NCBI GenBank assembly: GCA_027658995.1
Contig: JAQDQK010000017.1
Location: 1 to 64,000 of the forward strand
Reading direction: 5' to 3'
From: Propionibacteriaceae bacterium AM104-82
Lineage (GTDB): Bacteria; Actinomycetota; Actinomycetes; Propionibacteriales; Propionibacteriaceae
Length of the DNA: 64,000 bases
Shown: piece by piece, positions 36,464 to 45,589 of the stretch
Numbering within the stretch: the first letter of the stretch is position 1
Layout: each line of letters begins with the position of its first letter
Program-made: the position numbers and the translations under genes
Notes under the pieces: generated by a model
Database searches by the model: none
Told to the model about the DNA's origin: nothing
The model's input: the letters and a program-made list of their open reading frames with translations, nothing else

Positions 36464-37095
36464 GGCCCCGGAACCTTGGCCGCAAGGGGCGCGACGGCCT
36501 CCGAGTCGGCCACGAAGGCCCTGCCGTCGGGGGTGAACGCGATCCCGCGGGGGCCGTGCTGCGTCATGGGGCCCGGGTAGGTGTAGGTGGTGCGATCGGG
36601 CGAGGCGACGTAACGGCCCCCGAGGCCGACGCTCCTGCCCGCCGAGTCCCCGTTGTTCCAGACGGAGGAGGCCGAGTAGCCGCCGTCTCCTACGTAGCTG
36701 GTGAGGGCCGCCTCCGAGCCGGCACCTGCCTCGTCTCCGGTCAAGCCGTAGCGGAACACCCGCGGGGTGCCGGTCTGGCATGGGGTCTGCGGGTAGCCGG
36801 CCAACCGGCACAGCGTCGCGTTGTACACGACCTTGCCGGAGTCGGTGACCCACAGCGAGTCGTCGGTTGGGCTGAACGCCAACCCGTAGTTGTAGGTCCG
36901 GCCTTCGAGCGTCTCGATGTCGCCGACGAAGCCCCACTTTCCGGTTCCCTGGGCCTTCCCCGGAACGGTCGTGACGCTCGTCACCGAGCCGGTGTCACCG
37001 GGGGCCGCGGCGGCCGGCCCGGCAGGCAGGATCGCGGCGGCGACGAGCGCCCCCGCAGCGAGCAGGCAGGCGGCCTGCACACGACGGGTCTTCAT
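36460..37095 (-). CDS. N-terminal part of split cell-surface protein (signal peptide and propeller blades)
   Basis: The 211-residue product has a clear signal peptide (MKTRRVQAACLLAAGALVAAAILPAGPAAAAP). The first propeller-like blades follow (YNYGLAFSPTDDSLWVTDSGKVVYN, GPRGIAFTPDGRAFVADSEAVAP). It stops at TGA (36460-36462) within the next frame's ATG. The domain is clearly unfinished and resumes in the -1/+1 frame at 34655-36463. Adding one G to the GGGG tract at about 36464-36468 would join them as AAKVPGAMSIFGPDL. It is a frameshifted or phase-variable half gene. Confidence 0.7.
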   Translation of the reverse strand: MKTRRVQAACLLAAGALVAAAILPAGPAAAAPGDTGSVTSVTTVPGKAQGTGKWGFVGDIETLEGRTYNYGLAFSPTDDSLWVTDSGKVVYNATLCRLAGYPQTPCQTGTPRVFRYGLTGDEAGAGSEAALTSYVGDGGYSASSVWNNGDSAGRSVGLGGRYVASPDRTTYTYPGPMTQHGPRGIAFTPDGRAFVADSEAVAPLAAKVPGP

Positions 37096-37116
37096 GCACG
37101 GTTCTTTCAGTAGCTG

Positions 37117-37132
37117 GCGCGCACTCGCGCGC
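37117..37132 (-). promoter_or_regulatory. GC hairpin in the leader of the split surface protein gene
   Basis: GCGCGC (37117-37122) and GCGCGC (37127-37132) form a perfect stem with a 4-base loop, 22 bases upstream of the ATG at 37095. It could influence translation or be the end of an upstream transcript. No other element was recognised in 37133-37200. Confidence 0.3.
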
Positions 37133-37200
37133 GTGCTAAGTCTACTGACAATGCACGTTGACTACTGACATCGCCCCCGATTAACGAGCGGCGGCAGCGC

Positions 37201-38124
37201 TCAGGCGATCCCCTCGAAGAGGTCGGCGGCGGGGCCGTCGCTGACCGGGAAGGGCTGACCGAACCCGAGCATGTAGGCCTCGCCTGCGCCGGGCAGTTCC
37301 TGCACGATCTGGAAGAACTGCCAGAACGGCTGCGAGGTGTCGACCTGGCTGCGGTAGTTCGCAAGCGCGCGGCGGCAGATGTCGAGGTAGGGGCCGGTCT
37401 CGATGACGGCGACCACCTGGGACGGGTCGGGGCCGAAGCTGTCGGGGTCCCGCTCGTTGTCGGGCCACAGTTCGATGCCGCGTTCCTTGGCGATCTGGTA
37501 CGCCTCGCGCCACATGGCGGTGTTGTGCGAGTTCCACAGCACGCGGCTGATCTCCCAGGGGGCGCCCAGTTCGGGGCGGTGCGACGGGGACGCGGCGAGC
37601 ACGGTGGCGTACATCGCGACCCGGTGGGCCTGGATGTGGTCGGGGTGGCCGTAGTTGCCGTGCGGGTCGTAGGTGATCAGCACCTGGGGGCGGCGGTCTC
37701 GGATCACCTCGACGAGCAGGTCGGCGGCCTCGAGCAGGTCGGCGTTCCAGAACGCGTTGTCCGGCATCTCGGCGGGCACCGCGGCCCTGCCCTTGTCGTC
37801 GGTGGTCATGCCCGAGTCGTGGTAGCGCCCTGCCCCGCCGAGGAACAGGTGGTCGGTGACGCCGATGATGTTCATGGCGTCGCCGATCTCTCCGAGCCGG
37901 TGCTGGCCGAGTTCGGTTGGCGTGAAGTGTGCCCATTCGGGAACCAGGATCTCGCCCAACTCGCCGAGCGTGCAGGTGACGAGCGTCACCTGAGCCCCCT
38001 CGGCGAGGTAGCGGGCCATCGTTGCGGAGGTCTGGCTCGATTCGTCGTCGGGGTGAGCGTGGACGAGGAGCAGGCGGCGGTCGGCAATCACGGCGCCCAG
38101 CATAGGTTCATCTGCGGAGTTCAT
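37201..38124 (-). CDS. mshB: N-acetyl-GlcN-inositol deacetylase, mycothiol biosynthesis (MshB)
   Basis: The 307-residue zinc hydrolase of the PIG-L family has HAHPDDE at residues 22-28 (His24 and Asp27 are zinc and catalytic ligands) and [16 protein letters not shown] carrying the remaining zinc His. [11 protein letters not shown] is typical of MshB. The enzyme deacetylates GlcNAc-inositol in mycothiol synthesis; the related amidase Mca is the alternative identity. Its start overlaps the stop of the FMN reductase gene by four bases (ATGA at 38121-38124). An internal ATG seven codons in is also possible. Confidence 0.88.
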   Translation of the reverse strand: MNSADEPMLGAVIADRRLLLVHAHPDDESSQTSATMARYLAEGAQVTLVTCTLGELGEILVPEWAHFTPTELGQHRLGEIGDAMNIIGVTDHLFLGGAGRYHDSGMTTDDKGRAAVPAEMPDNAFWNADLLEAADLLVEVIRDRRPQVLITYDPHGNYGHPDHIQAHRVAMYATVLAASPSHRPELGAPWEISRVLWNSHNTAMWREAYQIAKERGIELWPDNERDPDSFGPDPSQVVAVIETGPYLDICRRALANYRSQVDTSQPFWQFFQIVQELPGAGEAYMLGFGQPFPVSDGPAADLFEGIA

Positions 38125-38714
38125 CGACGAAGGAGGGTCGCGAAGTCGACGAAGTCGTCGTCCTTGGCCTTTCGCGGCGCGCCGACGATCGCGTCGGCCA
38201 GCTCGTCCGTGGCCTGTGCGACGCGGCCCGCGAGCGAGACGGCTCCCGCCCCGCCGAAGTCGGAGGTCGCGGCGAAGACGCCGGTGCGCACCGGGAGGGC
38301 TCCCAGGTAGCTGAACAGGGGACGCATCGCGAAGTCGATCATCAGCGAGTGGCGCTCCGTGCCTCCGGTGGCGGCCAGCAGCACCGGCTTGCCCGTCAGA
38401 GTGCCCGGCTCAAGGATGTCGAAGAAGCTCTTCACGAGCCCGCTGATCGACGCGGAGAAGGTGGGGCTGACGACGACGAGCGCGTCGGCCTCTGCCACGT
38501 CCTCGACGACGCGGGCGAGGTCGCCCGTCGGGAAGCCGGTGAGCATGGCGTCGGTGATGGGGTGCGCGAGTTCGCGCAGTTCGACGATCTGCGCGTCGAG
38601 GTCCTCGCCCTTGAGGGCGAGCGCATCACGCAGCCGGGCGACGATGTCGTCGCTCAGCACGCGTGTGCTGGAGGGCGACCCGAGGCCGCCGGAGATCACG
38701 ACGATGCGAGACAT
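38121..38714 (-). CDS. NAD(P)H-dependent FMN reductase (CE1759 family)
   Basis: The 197-residue flavodoxin-like protein has [21 protein letters not shown] at the FMN-phosphate loop, [25 protein letters not shown], and [20 protein letters not shown]. It would supply reduced flavin to the LLM monooxygenase encoded just upstream. The CE1759 (reductase) and CE1758 (monooxygenase) families are a known actinobacterial pair. It is coupled to mshB downstream by ATGA. Confidence 0.88.
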   Translation of the reverse strand: MSRIVVISGGLGSPSSTRVLSDDIVARLRDALALKGEDLDAQIVELRELAHPITDAMLTGFPTGDLARVVEDVAEADALVVVSPTFSASISGLVKSFFDILEPGTLTGKPVLLAATGGTERHSLMIDFAMRPLFSYLGALPVRTGVFAATSDFGGAGAVSLAGRVAQATDELADAIVGAPRKAKDDDFVDFATLLRR

Positions 38715-38777
38715 GTGTGCTTGTCCTATCGGTTGGCTTGTGGGCGGGTCCGCCGGGCGGCGGACCCGCTGTGCTGG

Positions 38778-39929
38778 TCAGAGCTGGTTGTCGTCCTCGG
38801 CGCGGGTGCCGGTCCACTTGTCGGTCTGCGGCTCCTCCATGTTCTGAAGGACGGGGCCTCCAGCGGCGGCGACCATCGACGCGTGCGTCGGGCCGTCGGG
38901 CACGCCGGCGGGGCGAAGTGCCGCGAACTCCTTGCGGAGCACCGGGACGACCTCCTCGCCGAGCAGGTCAAGCTGCTCGAGCACCGTCTTGACGGGCAGG
39001 CCTGCGTGATCCATCAGGAAGAGCTGGCGCTGGTAGTCGCCCGCGTAGTCGCGGAAGCTCAGCACCCGCTCAATGACCTGCTGGGGCGACCCGACCGTCA
39101 GCGGGGTCTCCCGCGTGAAGTCCTCGAGCGAGGGTCCGCCGCCGTAGACGGGGGCCTTGTCGAAGTAGGGGCGGAACTCATTGACGGCGTCCTGCGAGTT
39201 CTTCCGCATGAACACCTGGCCGCCGAGTCCGACGATCGCCTGCTCGTAGGTGCCGTGTCCGTAGTGCTCGAAGCGGCGACGGTACAGGTCGACCATCCGG
39301 CGGGTGTGGGACGAGGGCCAGAAGATGTTGTTGTGGAAGAAGCCGTCGCCGTAGTAGGCGGCCTGCTCCGCGATCTCGGGCGAGCGGATCGAGCCGTGCC
39401 ACACGAAGGGCGCGACACCGTCGAGCGGCCGCGGGGTGGCGGTGAAGCCGTGCAGCGGGGTGCGGAACTTGCCCTCCCAGTTGACGACGTCCTCGTGCCA
39501 CAGCTCGTGCAGCAGGGCGTAGTTCTCCACCGCAAGGGCGATGCCGTCGCGGATGTCCTTGCCGAACCACGGGTAGACCGGGCCGGTGTTGCCGCGGCCG
39601 AGCGTGAGGTCCATCCGCCCGTCAAGCAGGTGCTGCAGGGTGGCGTAGTCCTCGGCGATGCGCACCGGGTCGGTGGTGGTGATCAGCGTGGTGGCCGTGG
39701 AAAGAATGATGTGCTTGGTCTGCGCACCGATGTAGGCCATCGTCGTGGTCGGCGAGGACGCGACGAACGGCGGGTTGTGGTGCTGACCGACGGCGACGAC
39801 GTCCAGGCCGACCTCTTCCGCCTTCAGCGCGATCTCGATGGTCGCCTTGATGCGCTCGTGCTCGGTCGGCGTGCGACCGGTGGTGGGGTCGGTGGTGACG
39901 TCTCCGACCGAGAAGATGCCGAACTGCAT
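38778..39929 (-). CDS. LLM-class FMN-dependent monooxygenase (CE1758 family)
   Basis: The 383-residue luciferase-like TIM-barrel enzyme starts MQFGIFSVGDVTTDPTTGRTPTEHERI. It contains VAVGQHHNPPF, LSTATTLITTTDPVRIAEDYATLQHLLDGRMDLTLGRGN (flavin-binding region) and VGSPQQVIERVLSFRDYAGDYQRQLFLMDHAGLP. It would use reduced FMN and O2 to oxidise an unknown substrate. A GGAGG site five bases before the ATG at 39929 decides the start over a longer reading. It heads an operon with the FMN reductase and mshB. Confidence 0.9.
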   Translation of the reverse strand: MQFGIFSVGDVTTDPTTGRTPTEHERIKATIEIALKAEEVGLDVVAVGQHHNPPFVASSPTTTMAYIGAQTKHIILSTATTLITTTDPVRIAEDYATLQHLLDGRMDLTLGRGNTGPVYPWFGKDIRDGIALAVENYALLHELWHEDVVNWEGKFRTPLHGFTATPRPLDGVAPFVWHGSIRSPEIAEQAAYYGDGFFHNNIFWPSSHTRRMVDLYRRRFEHYGHGTYEQAIVGLGGQVFMRKNSQDAVNEFRPYFDKAPVYGGGPSLEDFTRETPLTVGSPQQVIERVLSFRDYAGDYQRQLFLMDHAGLPVKTVLEQLDLLGEEVVPVLRKEFAALRPAGVPDGPTHASMVAAAGGPVLQNMEEPQTDKWTGTRAEDDNQL

Positions 39930-39967
39930 GGTTGCCTCCTTGTTGCTCTCACCAGGGTACAACATGA

Positions 39968-40014
39968 TTGAGTATTCAACTATTCCCTGGCGGTGCCACC
40001 CCTCACGGGTGAGG
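39968..40014. promoter_or_regulatory. Palindromes upstream of the LLM/FMN reductase/mshB operon
   Basis: TTGAGTATTCAA (39968-39979) is an imperfect palindrome (10 of 12 positions) about 38 bases before the ATG. CCTCAC-GG-GTGAGG (40001-40014) is perfect. The AT-rich first element resembles a MarR-type operator; regulator and operator status are inference. Confidence 0.4.
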
Positions 40015-40064
40015 CTACGCCTCCACTGCCCGGTCGACGCCCAACCGAAGGGCTGGACATGCAA

Positions 40065-40094
40065 AAGCCGCGAGCGCCATGGCACGCGCGGCTT
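40065..40094 (-). terminator. Rho-independent terminator of the proline/glutamine-rich membrane protein gene
   Basis: AAGCCGCG (40065-40072) and CGCGGCTT (40087-40094) form an 8-bp stem. On the minus strand the stem is followed by TTTT, and it lies 17 bases past the stop at 40111, which fits an intrinsic terminator. Confidence 0.75.
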
Positions 40095-40110
40095 CGCTTC
40101 TGGTGGTTGG

Positions 40111-40932
40111 CTACGCGGGGCGCTTCTGCCCTGCCCGGAGCACCAGGCCGACGACCAGCAGGATCAGGCCGACGGCCAGCAGGCCGAACCCGACGAAGGC
40201 GAGCACGATGGCGCCGAGCACCCCGCCGATGTCCAGCGGCGGCGCCACAATCACGCCGGGGCCGTCGCAGTCGAAGGTGTAGGCGCCGTCGGGTTCGCCG
40301 TCGCCGCCGATCTTGCCGATGGAACTGTAGGAGGTCCCGTCGTGCGTGAACGTCATCTCGGCGCCGAGGAACAGGTTCGGCTTCGCCTGCCCGGGGCTGG
40401 TCACCTGGCACGAAACCTGCGGGTCGGAGGCGTAGATGACCTTCATCTCACCACCGGAGACGGTGACGTCCGTGGTGCCGCTGATGGGGACGATCTCGTC
40501 GTCTGCGGGGATCAGCGAGGTGAACTGGAACGCAAACAGCCCGGCGAGGATCGCACCGATCCCCATCAGGGCGATGCCGACGATGGTGAGGATCTTCGGT
40601 GCCTTGCCCGGCGGCTTGGCCGGTGCAGCGTAGGGGGCGCCCTGCGGCCCGCCCGGCGCGTAGCCCGGTTGCTGGTAGCCGCCCTGGGGCTGGCCGTAGC
40701 CCTGTTGGCCCTGTTGGTAGCCGCCCTGGGGTTGGCCGTAGCCCTGCTGGGTGGGCTGACCGTAGCCCTGGTTGGGGGCCTGTTGTCCGTATCCCGGCGG
40801 TCGGCCGGCCTGGCCCGGACCCGACTGCTGAGACCCGGCCGGTCCCTGAGGCGCGCCGTAGGGCGACGGGGACCCTGGATCCTGCCCTCCCGGCCGTGTG
40901 AACGGGTTCGACGGATCGTTCGGCTGCGTCAT
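40111..40932 (-). CDS. Membrane protein with Gly/Gln/Tyr/Pro-rich repeat head
   Basis: The 273-residue protein has a disordered cytoplasmic N-terminus built from GYGQPQGGYQQ-type repeats (about residues 45-90). A helix follows (ILTIVGIALMGIGAILAGLFAF), then an exported beta-rich domain with two cysteines (VSCQVTSPGQ, YTFDCDGPG) and a second helix (LGAIVLAFVGFGLLAVGLILLVVGLVL). Such proline/glutamine-rich heads are common in actinobacterial envelope proteins. Function is unknown. Confidence 0.7.
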   Translation of the reverse strand: MTQPNDPSNPFTRPGGQDPGSPSPYGAPQGPAGSQQSGPGQAGRPPGYGQQAPNQGYGQPTQQGYGQPQGGYQQGQQGYGQPQGGYQQPGYAPGGPQGAPYAAPAKPPGKAPKILTIVGIALMGIGAILAGLFAFQFTSLIPADDEIVPISGTTDVTVSGGEMKVIYASDPQVSCQVTSPGQAKPNLFLGAEMTFTHDGTSYSSIGKIGGDGEPDGAYTFDCDGPGVIVAPPLDIGGVLGAIVLAFVGFGLLAVGLILLVVGLVLRAGQKRPA

Positions 40933-41168
40933 GACGCGGCTCCTCTCGGATCTGGTGTTCCTAGGGTGTCATCCCCCATCGTCACAGGCCAGGGGTTCTC
41001 ACCTGACGATGCGGACGGGAGGCCTCGTGGCGGCGAGGTCGTTCCGGTCGTCTCGTGGCTCGGAGGCGTCGGCCGTCGGCCTCGCCCGGCAGCCGTGCGA
41101 GGCTCGGATCGTCTCGACGGGCCGCGGAGCGTTCGCTGAGCCGTCGTTCCACCCCACCCACTCCGGGC
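40933..41168. other. Intergenic region with degenerate inverted repeats
   Basis: No gene was supported here. The stretch at 41035-41160 has short GC-rich inverted matches such as GGCCTCG (41079) with CGAGGC (41098). It looks like a decayed relative of the dispersed repeats but has no clear copy of either family core. It separates two minus-strand genes. Confidence 0.35.
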
Positions 41169-42005
41169 TCAGTTGCCTGGCACGGGGAAGCGGTCGCCGC
41201 CGAGCCACACCTCGACCCGACCGCCGTAGCGCCACAGATGCAGCCCCTCCTGGAGCGGCACCTCGGACGGGCTGCCCAGCGCCTGCCAGACCTGCTCGGC
41301 GGAGATCTTGTCCAGGCCGAGCGGCGCGGCGGCGCCGGTCTTGGGGATGCCGAGGATCCAGGCCCCCTCCTCGGTCTGCACGAAGGTGAACTGTGCGCCC
41401 GGCGTGGTGGAGACGCCGTACTGGATCTGCAACCCGTTGACGCCGTAGGAGAGGTCGGTGACGAGGTCGAGGATGCCCGCCTCGGTCATGTCACTCCAGG
41501 CCGCCTGCAGCGTGGCCAGCGATGCGGGGCTCGGCTCGAACGCGGTGAGTTCGTGGTCGTTGATGAACGCCGTCCCGGGGGTCGAGTTCGCCGCGCCCTC
41601 GTCGTAGCACCGGACGCGGGTCAGCAGCGCCGTCTCGGACATGGCGTGCACCGAGGCGGCCTCGTACTTCTTCTCGCAGCGATCGAACTGCGTCGTGACG
41701 CGGGCGACGGCGGTCGCGACATCGAGGTCGGAGGCGGGCATCACGGGCAGGCTTGCCCCGTAGGGACGTGCGGGCGGCAGCGTGCGCCCGGACAGGTAGA
41801 GCGGCGCCGTGGTGAGCGGATCGCCCGCGATGAGGTCGACGCTGTCGACGTCCACCTCGAATCCCGCGACGGGACCGCCCTTTGAGAGCGCCTCGGTGAG
41901 CACCTCCTGGGCGACGTCGATGGGCGGTGCCGGCTGGGGCGTGCACGCGACCATCATTGTGACGGCGGCAAGGGAACCGAGAAGACCGCTGAGTCCACGA
42001 CGCAT
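41169..42005 (-). CDS. Putative lipoprotein of unknown function
   Basis: The 278-residue protein has a signal sequence (MRRGLSGLLGSLAAVTMMVAC) with a likely lipidation Cys at residue 21 in MVAC. The mature part is mixed alpha/beta with conserved-looking aromatic strands (AWILGIPKTGAAAPLGLDKISAEQVWQALG, LHLWRYGGRVEVWLGGDRF). GAAGGAGG seven bases before the ATG at 42005 sets the start. I recognise no family. Confidence 0.65.
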   Translation of the reverse strand: MRRGLSGLLGSLAAVTMMVACTPQPAPPIDVAQEVLTEALSKGGPVAGFEVDVDSVDLIAGDPLTTAPLYLSGRTLPPARPYGASLPVMPASDLDVATAVARVTTQFDRCEKKYEAASVHAMSETALLTRVRCYDEGAANSTPGTAFINDHELTAFEPSPASLATLQAAWSDMTEAGILDLVTDLSYGVNGLQIQYGVSTTPGAQFTFVQTEEGAWILGIPKTGAAAPLGLDKISAEQVWQALGSPSEVPLQEGLHLWRYGGRVEVWLGGDRFPVPGN

Positions 42006-42079
42006 CGGCGCCTCCTTCAAGTCGGCGCCAACCGTATCGATCAGGAGGTCCACCGGATGGTTGCGTCGGGGTCACTGAC

Positions 42080-42415
42080 GCTCATCGAGCCTGTCGAGAC
42101 GTCCGAAAGCCCAGCGGTGGTTTCGGACCCTTCGACAAGCTCAGGGAACGACCCGCACCCGTTCCTCGAGCTTGTCGAGAGGTCCGAAAGCCGAGCGGTG
42201 GCTAAGGACCCTTCGACAAGCTCAGGGAACGAGACGACAAGCCCAGGAACGACCCACACCCGTTCGTCGAGCCTGTCGAGACGTCCGAAAGCCGAGCCGT
42301 GGTCATGGACCCTCCGACCAACCCAAGAACGACCCGCACCCGTTCGTCGAGCCTGTCGAGACGTCCGAAAGCCCAGTGGTGGTTTCGGACCCTTCGACAA
42401 GCTCAGGGAACGACG
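42080..42415. repeat. Repeat family A array 1
   Basis: No gene is present. Alternating units of CCTTCGACAAGCTCAGGGAA (about 42129, 42210, 42390) and TTCGTCGAGCCTGTCGAGAC-type sequence (about 42082, 42161, 42262, 42342), the latter followed by GTCCGAAAGCC. The two cores are reverse-complement relatives (GAGCTTGTCGA versus GAGCCTGTCGA), so neighbouring units can fold back on each other like REPINs. The array lies between the lipoprotein gene and the 3' end of ilvE. Confidence 0.85.
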
Positions 42416-42449
42416 CCCACCGGGCGCCGGGCTCTGGAGACCGTGAGCC

Positions 42450-43526
42450 TCAGCAGACGCGCTGGGTCCAGCCGAAGGGGTCCTCGGCGCGGCCGTACTG
42501 GATGTCGACCAGGTGCTGGCGGATCGCGCGGGTCTTGACACCAGGCTGCCCATCGCCGACCTGCTGGACGCCCCGGTCGGGCGAGTTGAAGCCGGTGATC
42601 GGGGTGACGACCGCGGCGGTGCCGCAGGCGAAGACCTCCGGAATCTGGCCCGATGCGACGCCGTCGAGAACCTCGTCGATCGTGATGGGACGCTCGACCG
42701 GGGTGAGGTCGTGCATGGGGGCGAGCTTGAGGATCGAGTCGCGGGTCACGCCCGCCAGGATCGAGCCGAGGGCAGGGGTGACGAGTTCGCCGTCTGCGGT
42801 GACGAACATGATGTTCATCGTGCCGCATTCCTCCACCCACTTGTGCTCGGCGCCGTCGGTCCACAGCACCTGGCCGCAGCCGTTGGCGGCCGCCTCCTTG
42901 GTGGCGACCAGGCTGGAGGCGTAGTTGCCTCCGCACTTGGCGGTGCCTGTTCCGCCCGGGGCGGCGCGCGTGTAGTTCGGCGTGATCCACAGCTTCACGG
43001 GCTCGGAGTAGTACGGACCTGCGGGCGTCGCGATGACCGCGAAGCGGTAGTTGTTGGCCTCGCGGACGCCGAGGTAGGGCTCGGAGGCGATCATGAACGG
43101 GCGGATGTAGAGGCTCTGCTCGTTCTCGCTGACGGGCACCCAGTCCTGCTCGAGTTCGACGAGTTGGCGGACCGAGTCGAGGAACAGGTCCTCGGGGAGG
43201 GTCGCCATCGCCATCCGCTCGGCCGAGTGCACGAAGCGGGCGGCGTTGCGGTCGGGCCGGAACAGCCAGATGGAGTCGTCGTCGCGGCGGTAGGCCTTGA
43301 GCCCCTCGAAGATCTCCTGGCCGTAGTGCAGCACCGCGGCGGCGGGGTGCAGCGCCCATTCGGACATCGGGATGACGCGGGGATCCTGCCAGCCGTCACC
43401 GTCGATGTGGTCGATCACCACCTGGTGGTCCACGTAGTAGCGACCGAACCCCGGGTCGGCCAACGCTGCATGGCGCGCGGCGTCGGTGGTCGGGGTGGTC
43501 GTGTTGGTGATCGAGAAATCGGCCAT
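42450..43526 (-). CDS. ilvE: Branched-chain amino acid aminotransferase
   Basis: The 358-residue PLP fold-type IV enzyme transaminates Leu, Ile and Val. It has HYGQEIFEGLKAYRRDDDSIWLFRP, the PLP-Lys in GGTGTAKCGGNYASSLVA (near residue 200), VEECGTMNIMFV and PEVFACGTAAVVTPI. Length and motifs match the actinobacterial IlvE group. The ATG at 43526 begins the conserved part; an in-frame start seven codons upstream also exists. It diverges from the OsmC gene. Confidence 0.95.
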   Translation of the reverse strand: MADFSITNTTTPTTDAARHAALADPGFGRYYVDHQVVIDHIDGDGWQDPRVIPMSEWALHPAAAVLHYGQEIFEGLKAYRRDDDSIWLFRPDRNAARFVHSAERMAMATLPEDLFLDSVRQLVELEQDWVPVSENEQSLYIRPFMIASEPYLGVREANNYRFAVIATPAGPYYSEPVKLWITPNYTRAAPGGTGTAKCGGNYASSLVATKEAAANGCGQVLWTDGAEHKWVEECGTMNIMFVTADGELVTPALGSILAGVTRDSILKLAPMHDLTPVERPITIDEVLDGVASGQIPEVFACGTAAVVTPITGFNSPDRGVQQVGDGQPGVKTRAIRQHLVDIQYGRAEDPFGWTQRVC

Positions 43527-43630
43527 GTGGGCGATGCTATCCCCCACGATTTCGCCCTCACCGCCCGTATCACCAACGGGGCCGTCGATTCCGGGTCGCC
43601 CGCAGGGGTGTACAACCTAGACTCGCCGCC

Positions 43631-44068
43631 ATGACCGAAGAGACCCGTCGCCCCACCACCGTCAGCATCGCCCGCACCGCGCCGTTGAGCTACGCGGCGA
43701 CCAACTCCCGCGGCACCACCATCAGCGTCGGCAGCGGCGAGACGGACGACTTCACCCCGGTCGAACTGCTGATGGTCGCGATCGGCGCCTGCTCCGCGGT
43801 CGATGTCGACCTCATCACCACCCGGCGGGTGCAGCCCGAGTCGTTCGACGTCGACGTGCACGCGACCCGCGTCAAGGACGCGGACGGCAACAGGCTCGAC
43901 AACATCGAGGTCGACTTCCTGCTGCGCTTCCCCGACGGCGAGGACGGCGACCGGGCGAGGAAGCTGATCCAGCGCGCGATCGACTCGGCGCACGACCGGA
44001 TGTGCACCGTGTCGCGCACCATCGAACTCGGCACTCCTGTGACCATGCGCTCCGTCGACGACGCCTGA
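43631..44068 (+). CDS. OsmC family protein
   Basis: The 145-residue protein has the OsmC fold. The two redox cysteines occur in VAIGACSAVDVD (Cys about residue 54) and DRMCTVSRTIE near the C-terminus. Members are thiol peroxidases that reduce organic hydroperoxides, or YhfA-like relatives of uncertain role. It fits with the mycothiol and flavin genes nearby but forms no evident operon. It is followed by the MFS gene 101 bases downstream. Confidence 0.85.
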   Translation: MTEETRRPTTVSIARTAPLSYAATNSRGTTISVGSGETDDFTPVELLMVAIGACSAVDVDLITTRRVQPESFDVDVHATRVKDADGNRLDNIEVDFLLRFPDGEDGDRARKLIQRAIDSAHDRMCTVSRTIELGTPVTMRSVDDA

Positions 44069-44169
44069 GCGCACACCGGCCGGGCAGATCTCGTCCGGCT
44101 GGGCGAACTGGGGTGAGGATCGGGGTTTCACCCGATCAAAATGTCCGACTGTCCGTGTTAGCTTTCACC

Positions 44170-45582
44170 GTGACTTCCGATCAACGCGCCAGGACACGCG
44201 CCTTCTACCACGTGCTGGGCAACTCCGCCGTGGCCATGCTCGGGACGGCGTTCCTCTGGTACGCCATCACGTTCTGGGCCTACCTCGAGACCCGCTCGGT
44301 GATCACGACGGCGTTCCTCGGCGGCTCATACATGCTCGGCATGGCGGTGCTCGGCGTCCCGTTCGGCTCGCTGATCGACAGGTACCGCAAGCACCTCGCC
44401 ATGATGGGCTCCGCGATCGGGACGACGGTGCTGTTCCTGCTGGCGGGCGGGCTCTATCTGATGGTGCCCGAGGACGAACTGATCGACCTTTCCAAGCCGT
44501 GGTTCTGGCTGTTCAGCCTCCTGATCCTCGCTGGGGCGCTGCTGGCGATGATCCGCGGGTTGGCGCTGTCGACCTGCGTGACGATGCTGATCGAGTCGGA
44601 CCGTCGGGTCAACGCCAACGGCATGGTCGGCACGGTCAACGGCGTGACGATGCTGGTCACGGGCGTGCTGTCCGGCCTCGCGATCGGGCAACTCGGCCTT
44701 GGCCCCGTCGTCCTGATCTCGATCCTCGCGATGGCGGCGTCGACCGTCCACCTCGCCCTGATCCGGATCCCCGAGCCGACGATCGTGCACGCCGACGGCA
44801 CCCCGAAGGCCGTCGACTTCAAGGCGGCGTGGGGAGCCGTGATCGCGGTGCCGGGGCTGATCGGGCTGATCATCTTCTCGACGTTCAACAACTTCCTCGG
44901 CGGCGTGTTCATGTCGCTGCTCGACGCCTACGGCCTCGAACTGATGAGCGTGGAGGCGTGGGGCCTCCTGTTCGGCCTGTCCAGCATCGGCTTCATCGTC
45001 GGCGGCGGGCTGATCGCGAAGTTCGGGCTCGGCTCGAAGCCGCTGCGCGCCCTGCTGTTGGCCTGCCTTGCGATGTGGCTGATCTCGGGGGTGTTCACGC
45101 TGCGCTCGTGGGTTCCGCTGCTGGTGGCGGGCATCTTCGCCTACATGATGATCATGCCGTTCATCGAGGCGGCCGAGCAGACGCTGCTGCAGCGGGTCGT
45201 CCCGTTGGAGAAGCAGGGTCGCGTCTTCGGCTTCGCGCAGGCCATCGAGGTCGCCGCGGCGCCGCTGTCGGCGTTCCTGATCGGCCCGATCGCCGAGTTC
45301 TGGCTGATCCCGTACGCGAAATCGCCGCAGGGTCGCGCCGACTGGTCGTGGCTGATCGGCGAGGGGCCGGGTCGAGGCATCGCCCTGGTGTTCGTGCTGG
45401 TCAGCGTCCTGGGCCTCGTGCTGACGGCGCTCGCGTTCCTGACCCCCACGTACCGTCGCCTGACGGCCACCTATGCTGCGGGCGACGTCAACGCCGACCT
45501 GACGGCCGCGCCGGTCGAGGCGGGCCCGTCCCCCGACCTTCCCGGCCCCGACGTGCTCGGCAAGGGCCACACCGAACACTGA
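44170..45582 (+). CDS. MFS transporter
   Basis: The 470-residue protein has twelve hydrophobic segments and an MFS loop motif (GVPFGSLIDRYRKHLAMM, about residues 57-74). It resembles drug/macrolide-efflux-type members (FAQAIEVAAAPLSAFLIGPIAEFW). The cytoplasmic C-terminus is Pro/Gly-rich and unlike the core. The GTG at 44170 starts close to the first helix; an upstream extension would overlap osmC. The substrate is unknown. Repeat array 2 begins right after its stop. Confidence 0.85.
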   Translation: MTSDQRARTRAFYHVLGNSAVAMLGTAFLWYAITFWAYLETRSVITTAFLGGSYMLGMAVLGVPFGSLIDRYRKHLAMMGSAIGTTVLFLLAGGLYLMVPEDELIDLSKPWFWLFSLLILAGALLAMIRGLALSTCVTMLIESDRRVNANGMVGTVNGVTMLVTGVLSGLAIGQLGLGPVVLISILAMAASTVHLALIRIPEPTIVHADGTPKAVDFKAAWGAVIAVPGLIGLIIFSTFNNFLGGVFMSLLDAYGLELMSVEAWGLLFGLSSIGFIVGGGLIAKFGLGSKPLRALLLACLAMWLISGVFTLRSWVPLLVAGIFAYMMIMPFIEAAEQTLLQRVVPLEKQGRVFGFAQAIEVAAAPLSAFLIGPIAEFWLIPYAKSPQGRADWSWLIGEGPGRGIALVFVLVSVLGLVLTALAFLTPTYRRLTATYAAGDVNADLTAAPVEAGPSPDLPGPDVLGKGHTEH

Positions 45583-45589
45583 CGGGCAC

